The notes under the pieces: model-generated
What the model was told of the DNA's origin: nothing
The model's database searches: none
The model's input: only the letters and a program-made list of their open reading frames with translations
From: Trileptium ribeirensis
Lineage: Eukaryota; Nematoda; Enoplea; Enoplida; Thoracostomopsidae
NCBI GenBank assembly: GCA_030248225.1
Contig: JASANE010000320.1
Coordinates: 1 to 64,000 of the forward strand
Length of the DNA stretch: 64,000 nt
Direction: 5' to 3'
Shown here: piece by piece, positions 46,241-59,100 of the stretch
How positions within the stretch are numbered: the first letter of the stretch is position 1
How the letters are laid out: each line of letters opens with the position of its first letter
Translations under genes and position numbers: made by a program

Positions 46241-48298
46241 AAAACGTGCAGCGGTAGCCAACAAATTAAGGAAATCTGTATTTGGCTGCACAATTTTGCA
46301 TGGAAAAATTTGGTGGTTTCAAAAATGAAAAGTATTAGGATTAATTACTCGGTTTTCCCACTTTCCACTTTGTCACATTTCGTGCCGTGGAAATGAGGTC
46401 AAAATTTGTCATATATATATACTGTGAAACACACAAGGCGGCGCACTCCGGAAAACAAGAACGCTGAAAGTATATCAGCCTAGACACAACACAAGGCCTG
46501 AATTCGTTGACCAATGCGCTCGATTACTTCAAGATTCAAAACTTACTGTTTTATTTCATGTAAAGATGTCATTCAAGATGAAAATTCACCACTCAACGTT
46601 ACCAATCCGTTAATTGTTGGTTGTAGAATAGAAATAGTTTACAGAAGAATCAGGTTAATGACCGTATTCTTAAGTTCATGCTTAAGAGTGATGACACAAT
46701 GGTTAATATATATCAAGACAACTTTATTTCAATTAAGCGTAAGACACTATAATTTTTCATGCCATTTTTATTGTTTTTGTAGCCAAAGTAAATTTTACGC
46801 TGAAATGCATAATGTACTCCTCAGCTAACCTGAGTCTTATACGAAATCTATGGTTTCATGCCCCCGCACCAAGCTGTTTTTGGGACATCACGTCCGTTCT
46901 ATAGGTGAGATGGGCTGCTTTCCTTATAAAACACAAGCTTGCGATTAAATGTTGGAGCAAACTTATATACTTACTTATTTACATGTGAACAATATTTTAC
47001 AAGAAAATAAAATGACAATTATATACTATCGCCAAAAGCACAGTACACAGATATATATATTATATATATTACCAAGAGTGCATTAGGGAAGAGTATGAGA
47101 CTTCCCTGCACTCACATATAAAATCCTCACGTGCATCTTCTTAATAAATCCTTAGCTTCGCAATGTACGCTGTGTCCATTTGAACCCAGGGTGCATGAAA
47201 GGGCTAGAATACAAACGCTTTTGAATTGTAGCTATATATATTTCGAACAGCGTTGAACAAACTATAGTTTACTGATCGAAAGTGAGTCGTGTTTGTCTAG
47301 CAGGCAATTCGTTAATCAATCGCACAGATATGATGACGCTGTGGTTGCTCAGACGCGCACAGGCAAAGAATAACAGGCGGTGGTCAAATGCGACGCTACG
47401 CAGCGAACTGGGTTAATCTACTACGTCTTAAATATATTATTCACTTGCCGTAGAAAACCCACATGGGCTAACGAATACAATGCAATTATTTGGTGTTTGT
47501 CAACGATAACGTTTTATTACTGACAACTTGAATTCGGCATTTTCGAGTTACGCTAACACTTTTCGTTTTATGAGTAACAAAACGTGTAGTTTGTGAACGT
47601 CACATGCGGTGTTTGCCGTTCGAATCACTAACCGGTGCTAATGTGGTTCGATAGCAAAATCTATATTTTCCAGCTTAAACTATCACTGAGTGGATAGTTT
47701 AATGCATTAATAGCCAAGACACTAAATTTTGTGCTGACTTAAATTTTTGCTCTGACGACAGAAGGGAATGGTAGGTGGCGCACCTTAAGTTTATTGCTGC
47801 ATGCGTACTCCATAACTTTCTCCGTTGTCATCAACATTTTCTCCTAATTTTGCCCGTAATAATTTTCCGCTGAGCAGAATGTCCCATTATTTATAAAAAA
47901 TTTATTAACACCAGCTTTGCGTGCAAAACGACACCCATTTCCCACAAAAGTCATGAAACACTAGAGTAGCAGCCAACTCAGAAGCTGACTACACGGTATT
48001 GATTGCTTGTACATATATAGCCACTGAAGGAAGTTTCTCTAACATAAAGTCTGGATGGAGAGCTATCGCCAGAGCGTTAAGCTGTCCTTCATATCATTTT
48101 ATGACCCTAAACTTGAATTGAACCCGCAACATTCCTGTGTCAAGCCTGAATAGTCATTCATTATCTCAAACCTAAAATTGTGAGTCTCTACATCGTTGGA
48201 AGAATTATAACTAGCGGTCCAAGTCAATCAAGTTTTATGACTATCACTAGGGTGATAGTCGTAAAAAAGGGAAACATAAAAAATACAATGCTCAAATT
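46240..48298. other. intergenic with lone TIR ends
   Basis: Holds a lone family-C end at 47071-47115 (AAGAGTGCATTAGGGAAGAG) and a lone family-D right end at about 47765-47808 (GCGCACCTTAAGTTTATTGC). No gene is seen. Confidence 0.5.
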
Positions 48299-48700
48299 AG
48301 TAGTATTAAGAATGCATTAGGGAATAGTATGACACTTCTCTGCACTCGTGAATAGTATCACACAACGGTAGTCCGTGTTTGACTGCATTTTCGGCGTGAC
48401 TCCCCCCATTTCTTGGAGATACTGAGAGCACCCTCATTCTGTAGGGCAGGGTAGGTCGGACCACCAGTTTTGAGGGTGGGTGAGTTTACAAGCAGTTGAC
48501 GGTTCAACCCATCGATCTACCCCCACAAAATGAGGGGCATCACAGGTACCACCCACAAAACGCAGGGGGGTCTGTGCATGACGAGCCTCGCAGAAATGAG
48601 GGGAGGCGTCACGCCAAGAACGCCCGTGCCATCACACACGGGCTAACATCAGAGTACAGATGAGTGTCATACTCTTCCCTAAAATACACTCTTGGTCTTA
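48299..48700. mobile_element. MITE family C (GTGCATTAGGGAAGAGTA), copy 1
   Basis: The left end AATGCATTAGGGAATAGTAT is inverted near the right end as ATACTCTTCCCTAAAATACA. The interior holds a second inverted pair, GTCCGTGTTTGA and CATCACACACGGGCTAACA, and several (C)ACAAAAYG.GGGG modules. Confidence 0.82.
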
Positions 48701-51435
48701 TAAATTGCGCTATATCACATTAGTTATTGTTGTCGCTTTTTGCATTGTCACGCCGATAATGTCAACTATTCCTTTTGTTTCTAATCTCCCCGACTATGGC
48801 GGCATCCGTATGACAATAGAATATATATAATACACAATGCGCGGACATCCTTAATACTTTGTTGTTTTATTAATTACATTTTACACGTTCACATAATATA
48901 AAATTAAAACAATAGAAAATCATTTCTGACAATCTAAAATTTATGGTCATTATCTAACAGCCCTAATTAGAGTGTTTGGACAATTCCATTGTCATATTGT
49001 GACGGATACATAAGTCTTAGATATAAAAAACAAAGTTGCCCCAGATCCTCAGCGTCGTGGCTACCCGAATGAGGTCAGCCCCCGTGTGTCAGAAACCCGG
49101 CGAATCAGCGTTGTCAATAATCCACCACCAGGTTCATATGATATATTTACATCTTTAGACTTCAAAATTATACTGAACAAACCTGCGTTATGGTTTTTAA
49201 AGAGCTAGCATTGAATGTTTAAGATGATATATGAATACAGGATTACTGAAAATTGTAAAACTGCACGGTTTCGGATTGAATTTAATTCCTTACGGCGCAG
49301 AAGCTCGCAATATGCGAGATTCACAGACATCTCTTTCAGGTCTTGATAGACAATTTTATCGAATCATTAAAATAATACAACATAGTATCAGTACAAATAT
49401 AAATAAAAAATTCCAAATATAGTTATGTTTTTTTGCATTTTGTAACAACAATGATTATATACAAATAAATTAGTTAATAGTTTTGGGCAATGGGCGTGAA
49501 GGATGCCGGCCGAATATTGTTCCGGCCAATATTGCTTTTGCCAATAATTTTCCGGCCACAAATCCGTCAACCGGCCGTTAACAATATTCTACCATTGACA
49601 GTTGCCAAAATCGCTGATCAGTAGTTATGGGCCGTGGCTCGGCCGACTGTGGTCTACACGTTTACTACTGTATAGCAAGTCAATTAAAAAGCAGACTACT
49701 AAAACTTTTTAATTCGTATGTAGTGAATCAACATGCAAGGATTTTGTCCCGAGCTAGTACCATCATATATTTAAACATATAGGATTATAATTAAACTGAT
49801 ATGAGTCAATGTTTAAAATGATACACCTCAAAGCACCAAATGTTGTAGTCAGCATTTCTCTCTAACCTTGAAGCAACTGAAAACCCTAAAACCTGGTCGA
49901 CCTTAAATCCATCGAAAACAACTTCAAATGCACGAAATATTCGTGCTAGTAAATAGATAGCTGAACCACCCAATTTAGGAAGCCTAAAAACCTATACACA
50001 GAATATTGTTCATACACTGCGCAATTCATAACCACGGTACCGAAGACATTGCGGAAATCGGGTTCAGTGATCCTAAACCCAAATTAAAAGATCTGAAAAG
50101 GTGAAAAATATTTGTGCTGGACTGGAGATAACTAGACAAAAAGTATTCAGCGTACCGAAAAACTTATATATATGCCATTCTTGATGCCAAGCGCGATACA
50201 TATCCAAACAAATGAAAATATATATACATTATGAAGTGGGATTCGTCGACCGTAAATACACTTGAAACCCTTTGAAATGGTATATGATAGTCAAGTTGGA
50301 CTCTAAATAGCAAAATCATCGTACTTGAAAACCGAATAGATACTCGTTGTAAGGTAAAACATGCAACAATATGCCGAAATCGTTTTTGCCAAAGGGTCGA
50401 CGAGCCATATTCGGGCTCACAGATGTACATGGGGTGGTCAGCAAAGCTGTAGATCTCGAGGAGCTGACTCTGTATAGTGGTCTTGGTTTTTTTGATGCAG
50501 AGCCTGTGTCGCGAGCTGCGAAACACTGGTACCCGTATGGCCAGATTTGGCAAACAACCCTTAAAAAACTGTTTTTACCATTTCGACTCCGAAGAATAGG
50601 GTCGGAGCTGCTCGCGTTCAACTCAAATGACACATCCTTGTCGCTTTTGCGATCGAATAAATAAATTTACCAAAATCAACCTCCTAAGATTAGTTATGAA
50701 CAGAAACATACAGAAAAAGAAACTTTTACGATTTTCCGCCCAGCGCCCTCAGTGGAAACTCCGATTCAATGACATTGTGCTTTAGCACAGTAATCAAAAT
50801 TCGGGGTATATAGAGAAATTTGTAGACATCCGCGGGATTTACAGTCATGCACATAAGTAACAGCAAAAATAATTAACAGTCGTTCAATTTCTATTCGCGA
50901 AGCTTTCTGAGCGTGACTCTAAATTTCCGACATCCGAACAACAAATATTAATGATTAATATTAGCCAATGGACAATCCCACTGTGAAAATTAAAATTTTA
51001 TAAAATTTAAACTCTACCAAATTTCGGCTTTAGAGCTCAGTTGTAAAATAACAATAATTATTGCTATAATAAATAAATTGGAATGACTAATATTAAACTA
51101 AACTGCCATTGCACCGTGTATTTACGTTTGCTAGTCGAAGTTACAAAAATGTATCATTTCATCAGTACAAAACCGACATGAAAACAAATATTTACAATCC
51201 GTTTTTATAATTAGTACAAACAAAGGAAGGAAAACAGATTACAATGATGCATAACCGGAATGTTTTCACGATGATTATCACAGCGGTTATTAAAATAGTA
51301 CATCGGATAGCTTATTCAGACATCACAAAACATTTTCCGTCACACTACTATAATTGCTTCAACAGTTGTACTCGACAAAATAAACCATACTTGAAACTTC
51401 GGAGCGAGTGGTTTTGGCTTTTCTGTTAATATCAA
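48700..51435. other. intergenic, no gene recognised
   Basis: AT-rich. Open frames exist at 50164-50664 on both strands, but I recognise no domain in them. Confidence 0.4.
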
Positions 51436-51755
51436 CAAATTTGCATTAGAGAAGAGTAGGACACTTGGCTGTACCAGTACGTTAGTCCGTGTTTGATGAC
51501 AAGGGCGTTTTCGGCCTGACCCCCCAAGTTTTGAGGAGAGGGATCCGCTGAACCGGTAGCTGCTTATAGACGGAGCCATCTCAAAACAAAGGCGGGGGAT
51601 CCGAGCTATCTCCAACAAAACGGGGAGGGGTGTTTTGTACGACGACCCCCCCCCAGAAATGAGGCAGTTAGGTCGAAAACGCCCGTTATCAAACACGGGT
51701 TAACATATGAGTGCTGGGAAGCGACCTACTCTTCCCTAATGCACACTTGATATCA
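51436..51755. mobile_element. MITE family C, copy 2
   Basis: The left end TTGCATTAGAGAAGAGTA is inverted at the right as TACTCTTCCCTAATGCAC. The inner pair TTAGTCCGTGTTTGATGACA and AACACGGGTTAACA and the C/G-rich modules match 48299-48700. Confidence 0.85.
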
Positions 51756-53029
51756 AATATTTGATAATGTGAGTAAGTTACCATCATTTTTGGACAGTAG
51801 CCGTTAAAAGGCCTTTAGTCAAGAAATAAGCTATTTTTTGACTGAATTCACCTTTCGTACAAATTACTTTCGCTGAAGCCGAGACTTAATTTCGCGAACG
51901 ACAGTCATTTTTGGCGAGTACTGTATATATTACAAATGCACGTTATAACCTCGGATTGATAACACATCACAGGGCATGTTGTTCAACTTACTATTTAGAA
52001 CAAAATATTGGGTGCGCAAAAGGGGGTAACACTGCGTAATAAATACATATATTAGGTATTACGTGTGACTAGATATCGGGCCGCCCTAGACTGTATGGAA
52101 TAACACTAAACCCTCAGTTACATACGTGGAATCAAGCACAAGGACATCAATTATTACTGTTGCAGTTGCAAGAAAAGCAGGAAATCCAATGCATTGCAAC
52201 CACAAAGCGCCGCCTCAAACAGTGAAACCCCCAATCCATTTGCACCGATGGTTCGGGTGGTCATGGCACATACCGCGTAAATATTGCCAAGTCTAAATGC
52301 GACCGCAATTATCTCAATGTTGCAAATCAATAGTGAGCGATGACGTAAGCCAATGCTCTGATCTGATCAATACGTGATCAGTGTCGCTTAGCTACGCGAT
52401 CTTATTTATGGGTCAACAGAAAATAGGGAATAATAAAGCTTACAGAACTTAGGCAGCTTATACAATTTATTGTCGTGAAACGAAAATGCCGACGTCAGAG
52501 TAACATATTTCAAAATTTTATTTTCTGATCCTTAGTGATTCTACTGATCCATAGCGTTTTATTCTCTGAACCCAGTTTTACCACACATCGGCAGAGGTGT
52601 TGCTTCGCACAAAATTCTCTTGAGTCTGTTAAATGCCACTTAAATTAATTTATTGGATGGAATTGAATTACCATCTCGACCATGTCCTGTTTAGGGATCG
52701 GGCGTTATATGGCGAGAAACAGCTGAATGAAACGAGTTCGGAAAGCGGTAGACCTCGCCTCGGACTTTAAGCATGAGCGTCATGTAAGGACCATAGCTGA
52801 GACTTACCATAGTAAGCATATCACTTGTGTCTCTAAAGGTTACAATAGTCGTGTTGAATAATTAATGTGTATTTGAGATCAAAAACATTAATAAAACTCT
52901 ATATATTTTATAATACAATATCAAACAGCAATTTCACTCAGTCGTTATGATTTGACTTAGTTTTATCCAGTAGTTACTGTCACGATGTCGTAAGGGATGC
53001 CGCTGTGTTGATTCCCAGAATAGCATCGT
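51756..53029. terminator. SNAP 3' flank with candidate polyadenylation signals
   Basis: On the minus strand AATAAA occurs at 52563-52558 and 52522-52517, 467 and 508 bases past the SNAP stop. No other feature is recognised. Confidence 0.35.
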
Positions 53030-53182
53030 CTATTTGAGATCAATTTCGTCGTTGACCAGTCGCAATTTGACCCGCTTTATCAGTGTCGTGTACCACTGAT
53101 CGTTACGAATTACACTTTTGTATTTGAAAAGAGCTTCACCGAACGCATCGTCGTTCGATTCTTCAACCGCGTACACAACGTC
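53030..53182 (-). CDS. NAPA: SNAP terminal exon
   Basis: Encodes 50 residues from [20 protein letters not shown] to EIDLK and a TAG stop. Acceptor CTGTTGCAG. The [17 protein letters not shown] block and the penultimate Leu mark it as the Sec17/SNAP C-terminus. Confidence 0.97.
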   Translation of the reverse strand, partial: DVVYAVEESNDDAFGEALFKYKSVIRNDQWYTTLIKRVKLRLVNDEIDLK

Positions 53183-56100
53183 CTGCAACAGATTAAAAAA
53201 CCTAATTACTATCGCTAATGTGATTTCAACATTACAGAGTGTACAAGCAGATATATTGTTCACGGAAATATTATTTTTTAACTGAATTTAGTGGTCCAAG
53301 AACCTAAGCGTATGAATTTAATGGTGAAAACGTGGATGGGGTGAAATCTGGCGCTGAAATAAAATGGTGTGACAAGCAGATTATATTGTTCACGGAAATA
53401 TTATTTTTTAACTGAATTTAGTGGTCCAAGAACCTAAGCGTATGAATTTAATGGTGAAAACGTGGATGGGGTGAAATCTGGCGCTGAAATAAAATGGTGT
53501 GACAAGCAGATTATATTGTTCACGGAAATATTATTTTTTAACTGAATTTAGTGGTCCAAGAACCTAAGGGTATGAATTTAATGGTGAAAACGTGGATGGG
53601 GTGAAATCTGGCGCTGAAATAAAATGGTGTGACAAGCAGATTATATTGTTCACGGAAATATTATTTTTTAACTGAATTTAGTGGTCCAAGAACCTAAGGG
53701 TATGAATTTAATGGTGAAAACGTGGATGGGGTGAAATCTGGCGCTGAAATAAAATGGTGTGACAAGCAGATTATATTGTTCACGGAAATATTATTTTTTA
53801 ACTGAATTTAGTGGTCCAAGAACCTAAGGGTATGAATTTAATGGTGAAAACGTGGATGGGGTGAAATCTGGCGCTGAAAGAAAATGGTGTGAGTTAGTCA
53901 CTTTTATCACACATCATTGTGGATCAAAATCCACGACGTACCACGGACGATTTTACAGGAAATCTTAAAAGTACCACACACTTCAGCAAAGTCGACCATC
54001 AATAACCTTTTGAAACAGCAAACATCTCATAACTTTCAAACCAACGCCGAACGATTTAGCCAAGAGATACGACAATCGCAAACAGCGAGCCACTGAGAAC
54101 TTTCCTTACGATATCGAACTCACTAAGAACATAATTCCACAAAGCTAATTCAATCATGGTAAGGCAGTGTGCAGAGGAGTAGTTAGAAATAACTATTGGG
54201 TATCGGAATCTAATAACAAAAGAACGACCATTCTGCATAAGTTGAGGTATAAAAATCGCTAGCAAAGTACCAGATTTTAAATGTCAGCATCAAAGATCAA
54301 ACGTACACCGACCGATCGCAAACCCCCCCCCTTTTAATTCTTGCGAGCAAGGCTGTCTAAATAATAAATGAGTTACTCACCTTTAGAAACTGATACTGTC
54401 GGCTGTCGTCAAACGCCGGATACAGATCTTGATATCGCTTGAGCGCATTCTGAAACATGTTAATGTTTGCTCAGCAACGCTTCCCAGAACGCTGACTATG
54501 GAAAGGTCTTTAGGTTTTAAATAAAGGATCTAGGCTAGTTTAACGACTCCGATGACCATAAACAACTAACTCTACAGCTTCCCTTGTAGCGGTGGCCAGT
54601 CAATCGTCGAAGAAGCTGGTACACAATTGTGAATATTCGAGTTCAGGGAGTAGAAACAAGTTTATTGCTAAGCTATTATATAAGTATCAGCGTTGTAGGA
54701 TAACCACCATTTTGCATAAATTTTTTGGTGTGCTTTAAATTTTTTGTTTTAAGGTTATTGTAAAGATAAATATGACTCAAAGACCTACAGTTGCAATCAG
54801 AATTAAGTGCCTAAAAATAGAACAATGTTCGTTCGTCTTTGTTCGTTTTCGTTTAAACGAGAATCGATCGTTTCCTGATTAATTTAACGAAATTCGATGA
54901 CTTTAAAATAAAAAAATCACTTAATAAAAAATGCTAGCTTGTGTTTATTTCAACGAATTCCGTTTAATCGAAGATCGATCGATCGATATATCGTTCGATT
55001 AAACGTGCGCTTAATTCTGACCGCCACGTGATGTATATAGTAAGTTTCGAGTATGGAATGACACATAGCTAGTAATCTAAAATTTTTACAGTGCCAGGTA
55101 CTTCTTTAAACCAAATACGCCAAATTTAATTAAAAATTCAAAATTAAACTTAAATTCAATTAGCAACATTAAGTTAATAAATTAGCTAGTGATTTGTAGA
55201 TTTATATTAACCTTCAATTTCTAAAATTTTACTGCTAAGAGTCCAAATGTTATTAATTCAACGAAATGCGCTTTAGGGTCCGTATATCCAACTAGTGTGA
55301 CTGTATATCCAGCCAGATGGCTAGCAAGAAGGTCCCATTTTCAGAGCAAATCCATTCTAAATTTCATTGCTTTCTTCCACAATTTGCAAACGCATTGCAC
55401 ATACAGTCGCGGGCAAAAATGAATGAAATCGAAAACGATCGATATTTCGTTTAATCGCAATCGAAAATTCTGACCGCGAATGTACTCGTCACTTTTAACA
55501 GTGAACGCCACCTTTCTTATCACCTGATCTGTATATAATCAGGGTACATTTTTGGCATCATTTCACCTAGCCAATGATAATTAAATCTACTTACCTGGCA
55601 ATTGAGGAGATCAACGCAGAGATGACATAGTGCTGCCCGAAAAAAATAATCCGTGGCAGCGTATTTAAGCAGACGACTGTCGGCCGAGCTCGTGGCAAGC
55701 TAAAATCCCAAACTCCACAAAAATTCTAACTCCTGTCTCACACTTTTCATGTTTAAACTGACTACAAACTAGCAAGGGTCCATAAAAATTTGCATAATAG
55801 CACATGACACTCACTCGTGAGAGATCTATATGTAACGTTGTGCGATATTAGGTTTTACACAGATGGTGCTAACTACGTAAAAAGCCTGACATTTGAGAAC
55901 GACAAACAATCGCCAATGAATTTTACGGACACACCTGTAGTTGCACAGCCAAGGTCGATTTCGAGATCAACGACTCAATACTCCAATCACACCTGAGGGT
56001 AGGCAGACGCAAACAAACGGCCGTAAACGTACAGTGTCGTTATGACTTAGCAATACGGTGTCATACTCTTACATGCATACACTTTTGCACCAAAGTAACC

Positions 56101-59100
56101 CTGAGCGGCGGAAATAAAACGCAGGCCATGCCGTTCTCGATATACTAAGCCTTAGTCTTAGCCTAAGCTAAGGTCCTTATATTGAGACATACACTAAGCC
56201 TAGGCCTAAATCGGGGGCTACCGCCCCGTACTCTCCGCTCTAAGCAGTTCCTTTTTCTAACGTTATGACGTACCACCCCTACGTGTTACATGGGCCCACT
56301 TTTGCCACGAGTATTGAAAATAACGATTAAAATAATCGTTTAAGGTGCGTTAATGTCAAAATTTTTGCTCGAATTTTGAACTCAAATTTGAATAACAATT
56401 TAAAACCATTTTTTTTTTGCATTTTTGGTGAATTTGAACAGTATTCAAACCTTGCATTAGCCAATCAGGAACAAGAAACATAACTTGAAAAATCTCAAAG
56501 TTTAAAGCGCTGTGGTTTGTAATATTTTTTATTACAATTAAATGTAATCAAATTTTAAGATTAAAATTAGAGCAAAAATTTTTACGTGCGAACACAGCTA
56601 TATCAAACAAAAATATGTAAATCTCAAGAACCATCTGTAACGCGATAGAATGACAAACATGATAGTAATCCAATTAAAGTCAAATACCTGTTGACTACAA
56701 TAGTAACAAAGAAAAAAATTCTGCGGAAACGTAGTATCGAGACTTTATGCAATGCATCGAATTAACTAGATGCTGCGCTGCGACTGCTGGGTTTTAGCTT
56801 TTAATTATTTGCTAATTATTATAGACTGAAATAACAAAATTCAACATGATTTTGGTTTGTGGTTTGTTTTATCTTGGAAAGGACGAACTAGAGAAGGCAA
56901 AACGTTCGCTGAAGGCATGAGCTTCGGAAACTTGTGTGGAGGTACGTATCTAAATACCAGATCCAGATCTAAATAATCTATTTCCGGAGAAACCAGATCT
57001 AAATACTTTTTACCTTTTCATAAATATCAATCGCCTTCTGATATCTTTCGGCAATTGCGGCGTACTCGGCAATTTTTACAAGGCATTTGTTTGCAGCGCT
57101 GAAATGTTTGATATTGGATACTGCAACATAACAAACGCTTCAAGTTGCAAGTTCGATCAAGTTGTAGTCTCACAAATCAGGCTCAAACGTGAGGAACAAA
57201 TAGTCGGCAAGATATATTAAAACATTAATTTAACAAAGTTCGATCGCGTCAAAATAAAAAATTCAGTTAATAAAAATGTTATTTTTCGTTTAATTTAACG
57301 AATTTCGCTTAAACGAAAATAGATCCATTGCGGTACGATTCTACTTCCGTTTCAACCCGTTTTGGTGCATGCATTGTGTTCGTGACTACAAGTAAGCGCC
57401 CCAGACACTCGCAATTCTAAACCGGAATAAATTTTGCTTAGTATAACTGAAAACACAAAGGCCAAAAGAGAAAACCGCAGATACGTCAAAGATTGAAAGG
57501 TCAAAATATCAATCGTATTCATATCTAAAAAACATGGATCGTAAACCAAATGTGAAGTCTTAGTCAGCGCATCCGTAGTTCTATTAGCGCACGTTGCGAC
57601 ACAGCTGCTTAAATCATTTCGCAATTTATGATCTTTTCGAAATCTTACAGTATCAGTTGTACCTTGGAACTCCCGCAAACCCTACATAGGTATAGTGCGA
57701 TCGAATATTATGGACAAAATATTGCGATTTTTCCATCATCTCCACTACTTCAGAACAGAAAAACACTATTTTCAACGCAATACACTCGCTACTGTTGAAC
57801 TACCTGGTGTAATTTAATGTCAAAGCAACAACAGTGCTCCAGCTTCGCATTCACAGTTCCTTGTTGGAATATTACACCAAAGAAACGATGCAACATTACT
57901 CCCGCGCAACACAAATATCGCGGGCATGCCGCACACAGGCCTTATTCTGCCTCAGCAATCGAATGTTCTCGGGATTAGTTTTGCCTTGACTGATGACAAT
58001 TATTGCACTTAATGCGAAATTCTGCAAAACATATCGGTCAGACAATAATTATTGTCAAAAGCAATTTTCGGTGTTCGGGCAGTCGCCGGTAGAACGCTAA
58101 ACTCTGAATTAACCAATCAGTCCGGTTCCTGACATAACCCAATAAATAACACACGACACCGAACACAGTAGGATACGTACTTTGTTGCTGCTTCTTCGGT
58201 ATACATATCGGCGGCTTTTTCGTAATGGAATATAGCCTAAAATACACTGCGCTACAACATGCTTCAGGAACCATTGTATAAGGCTGTGACACGATATAAC
58301 AACAAAGAATGCATGTATTACTGTCGCAGCGAAGGCGTATATGGTTTCCAAGTTTCTACACTACACCTTAATAATAACAAATCTGGTCTAACAAAATCAA
58401 GATTAACCAAGGTCGTTCCTACTGATCTACGGTCTCCAAAACTAGGCTGTGATTCTACTATTAACGGAAACTAATCAATAGCAGACCGAATGCAAGCAGC
58501 TACTTGTAAGCCATAGATATACCACCACACCTAAGACAGCTACATCATAGGTGCCCAAGAACCGTCGGCTTAGGGAGAAGGGTAGATCATTACGGCTGGG
58601 GTGGGTAACATGGGGAAGGGGTATATCATTACGGCTGGGGTGGGCAACATGGGGAAGGGGTAGATCATTACGGCTGGGGTGGGTAACATGGGGAAGGAGT
58701 AGATCATTACGGCTGGGGTGGGCAACATGGGGAAGGGGTAGATCATTACGGCTGGGGTGGGTAACATGGGGAAGGAGTAGATCATTACGGCTGGGGTGGG
58801 CAACATGGGGAAGGGGTACATCATTACGGCTGGGGTGGGCAACATGGGGAAGGGGTAGATCATTACGGCTGGGGTGGGCAGCATGGGGAACCATTAACTT
58901 TTTCTATTGTCACCAAATTTTTTCTCCTAAGTTTTCCATATGATTCTCTAACTTTGCTCGTTATAGCCAAAAATGCCTGGTATCCCTACTTGGTGGGCAC
59001 CTATGCAGGTACATTATACATCAAATTTTGGTTCCTCACAGGTTAACCCCCCAGGCAATTTTAAGTGACACCAAAAATGATCGTCATGACAAAAACAGTT

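Noticed and set aside
50164..50664. Overlapping ORFs (97, 105 and 129 codons) between hnRNP K and SNAP
   Set aside because: No recognisable domain and overlapping frames on both strands. They could be an old repeat, but I found no second copy in the window.
58475..58943. Overlapping 130- and 139-codon ORFs on both strands as a coding locus
   Set aside because: They are produced by the 39-bp minisatellite, whose period keeps several frames open.
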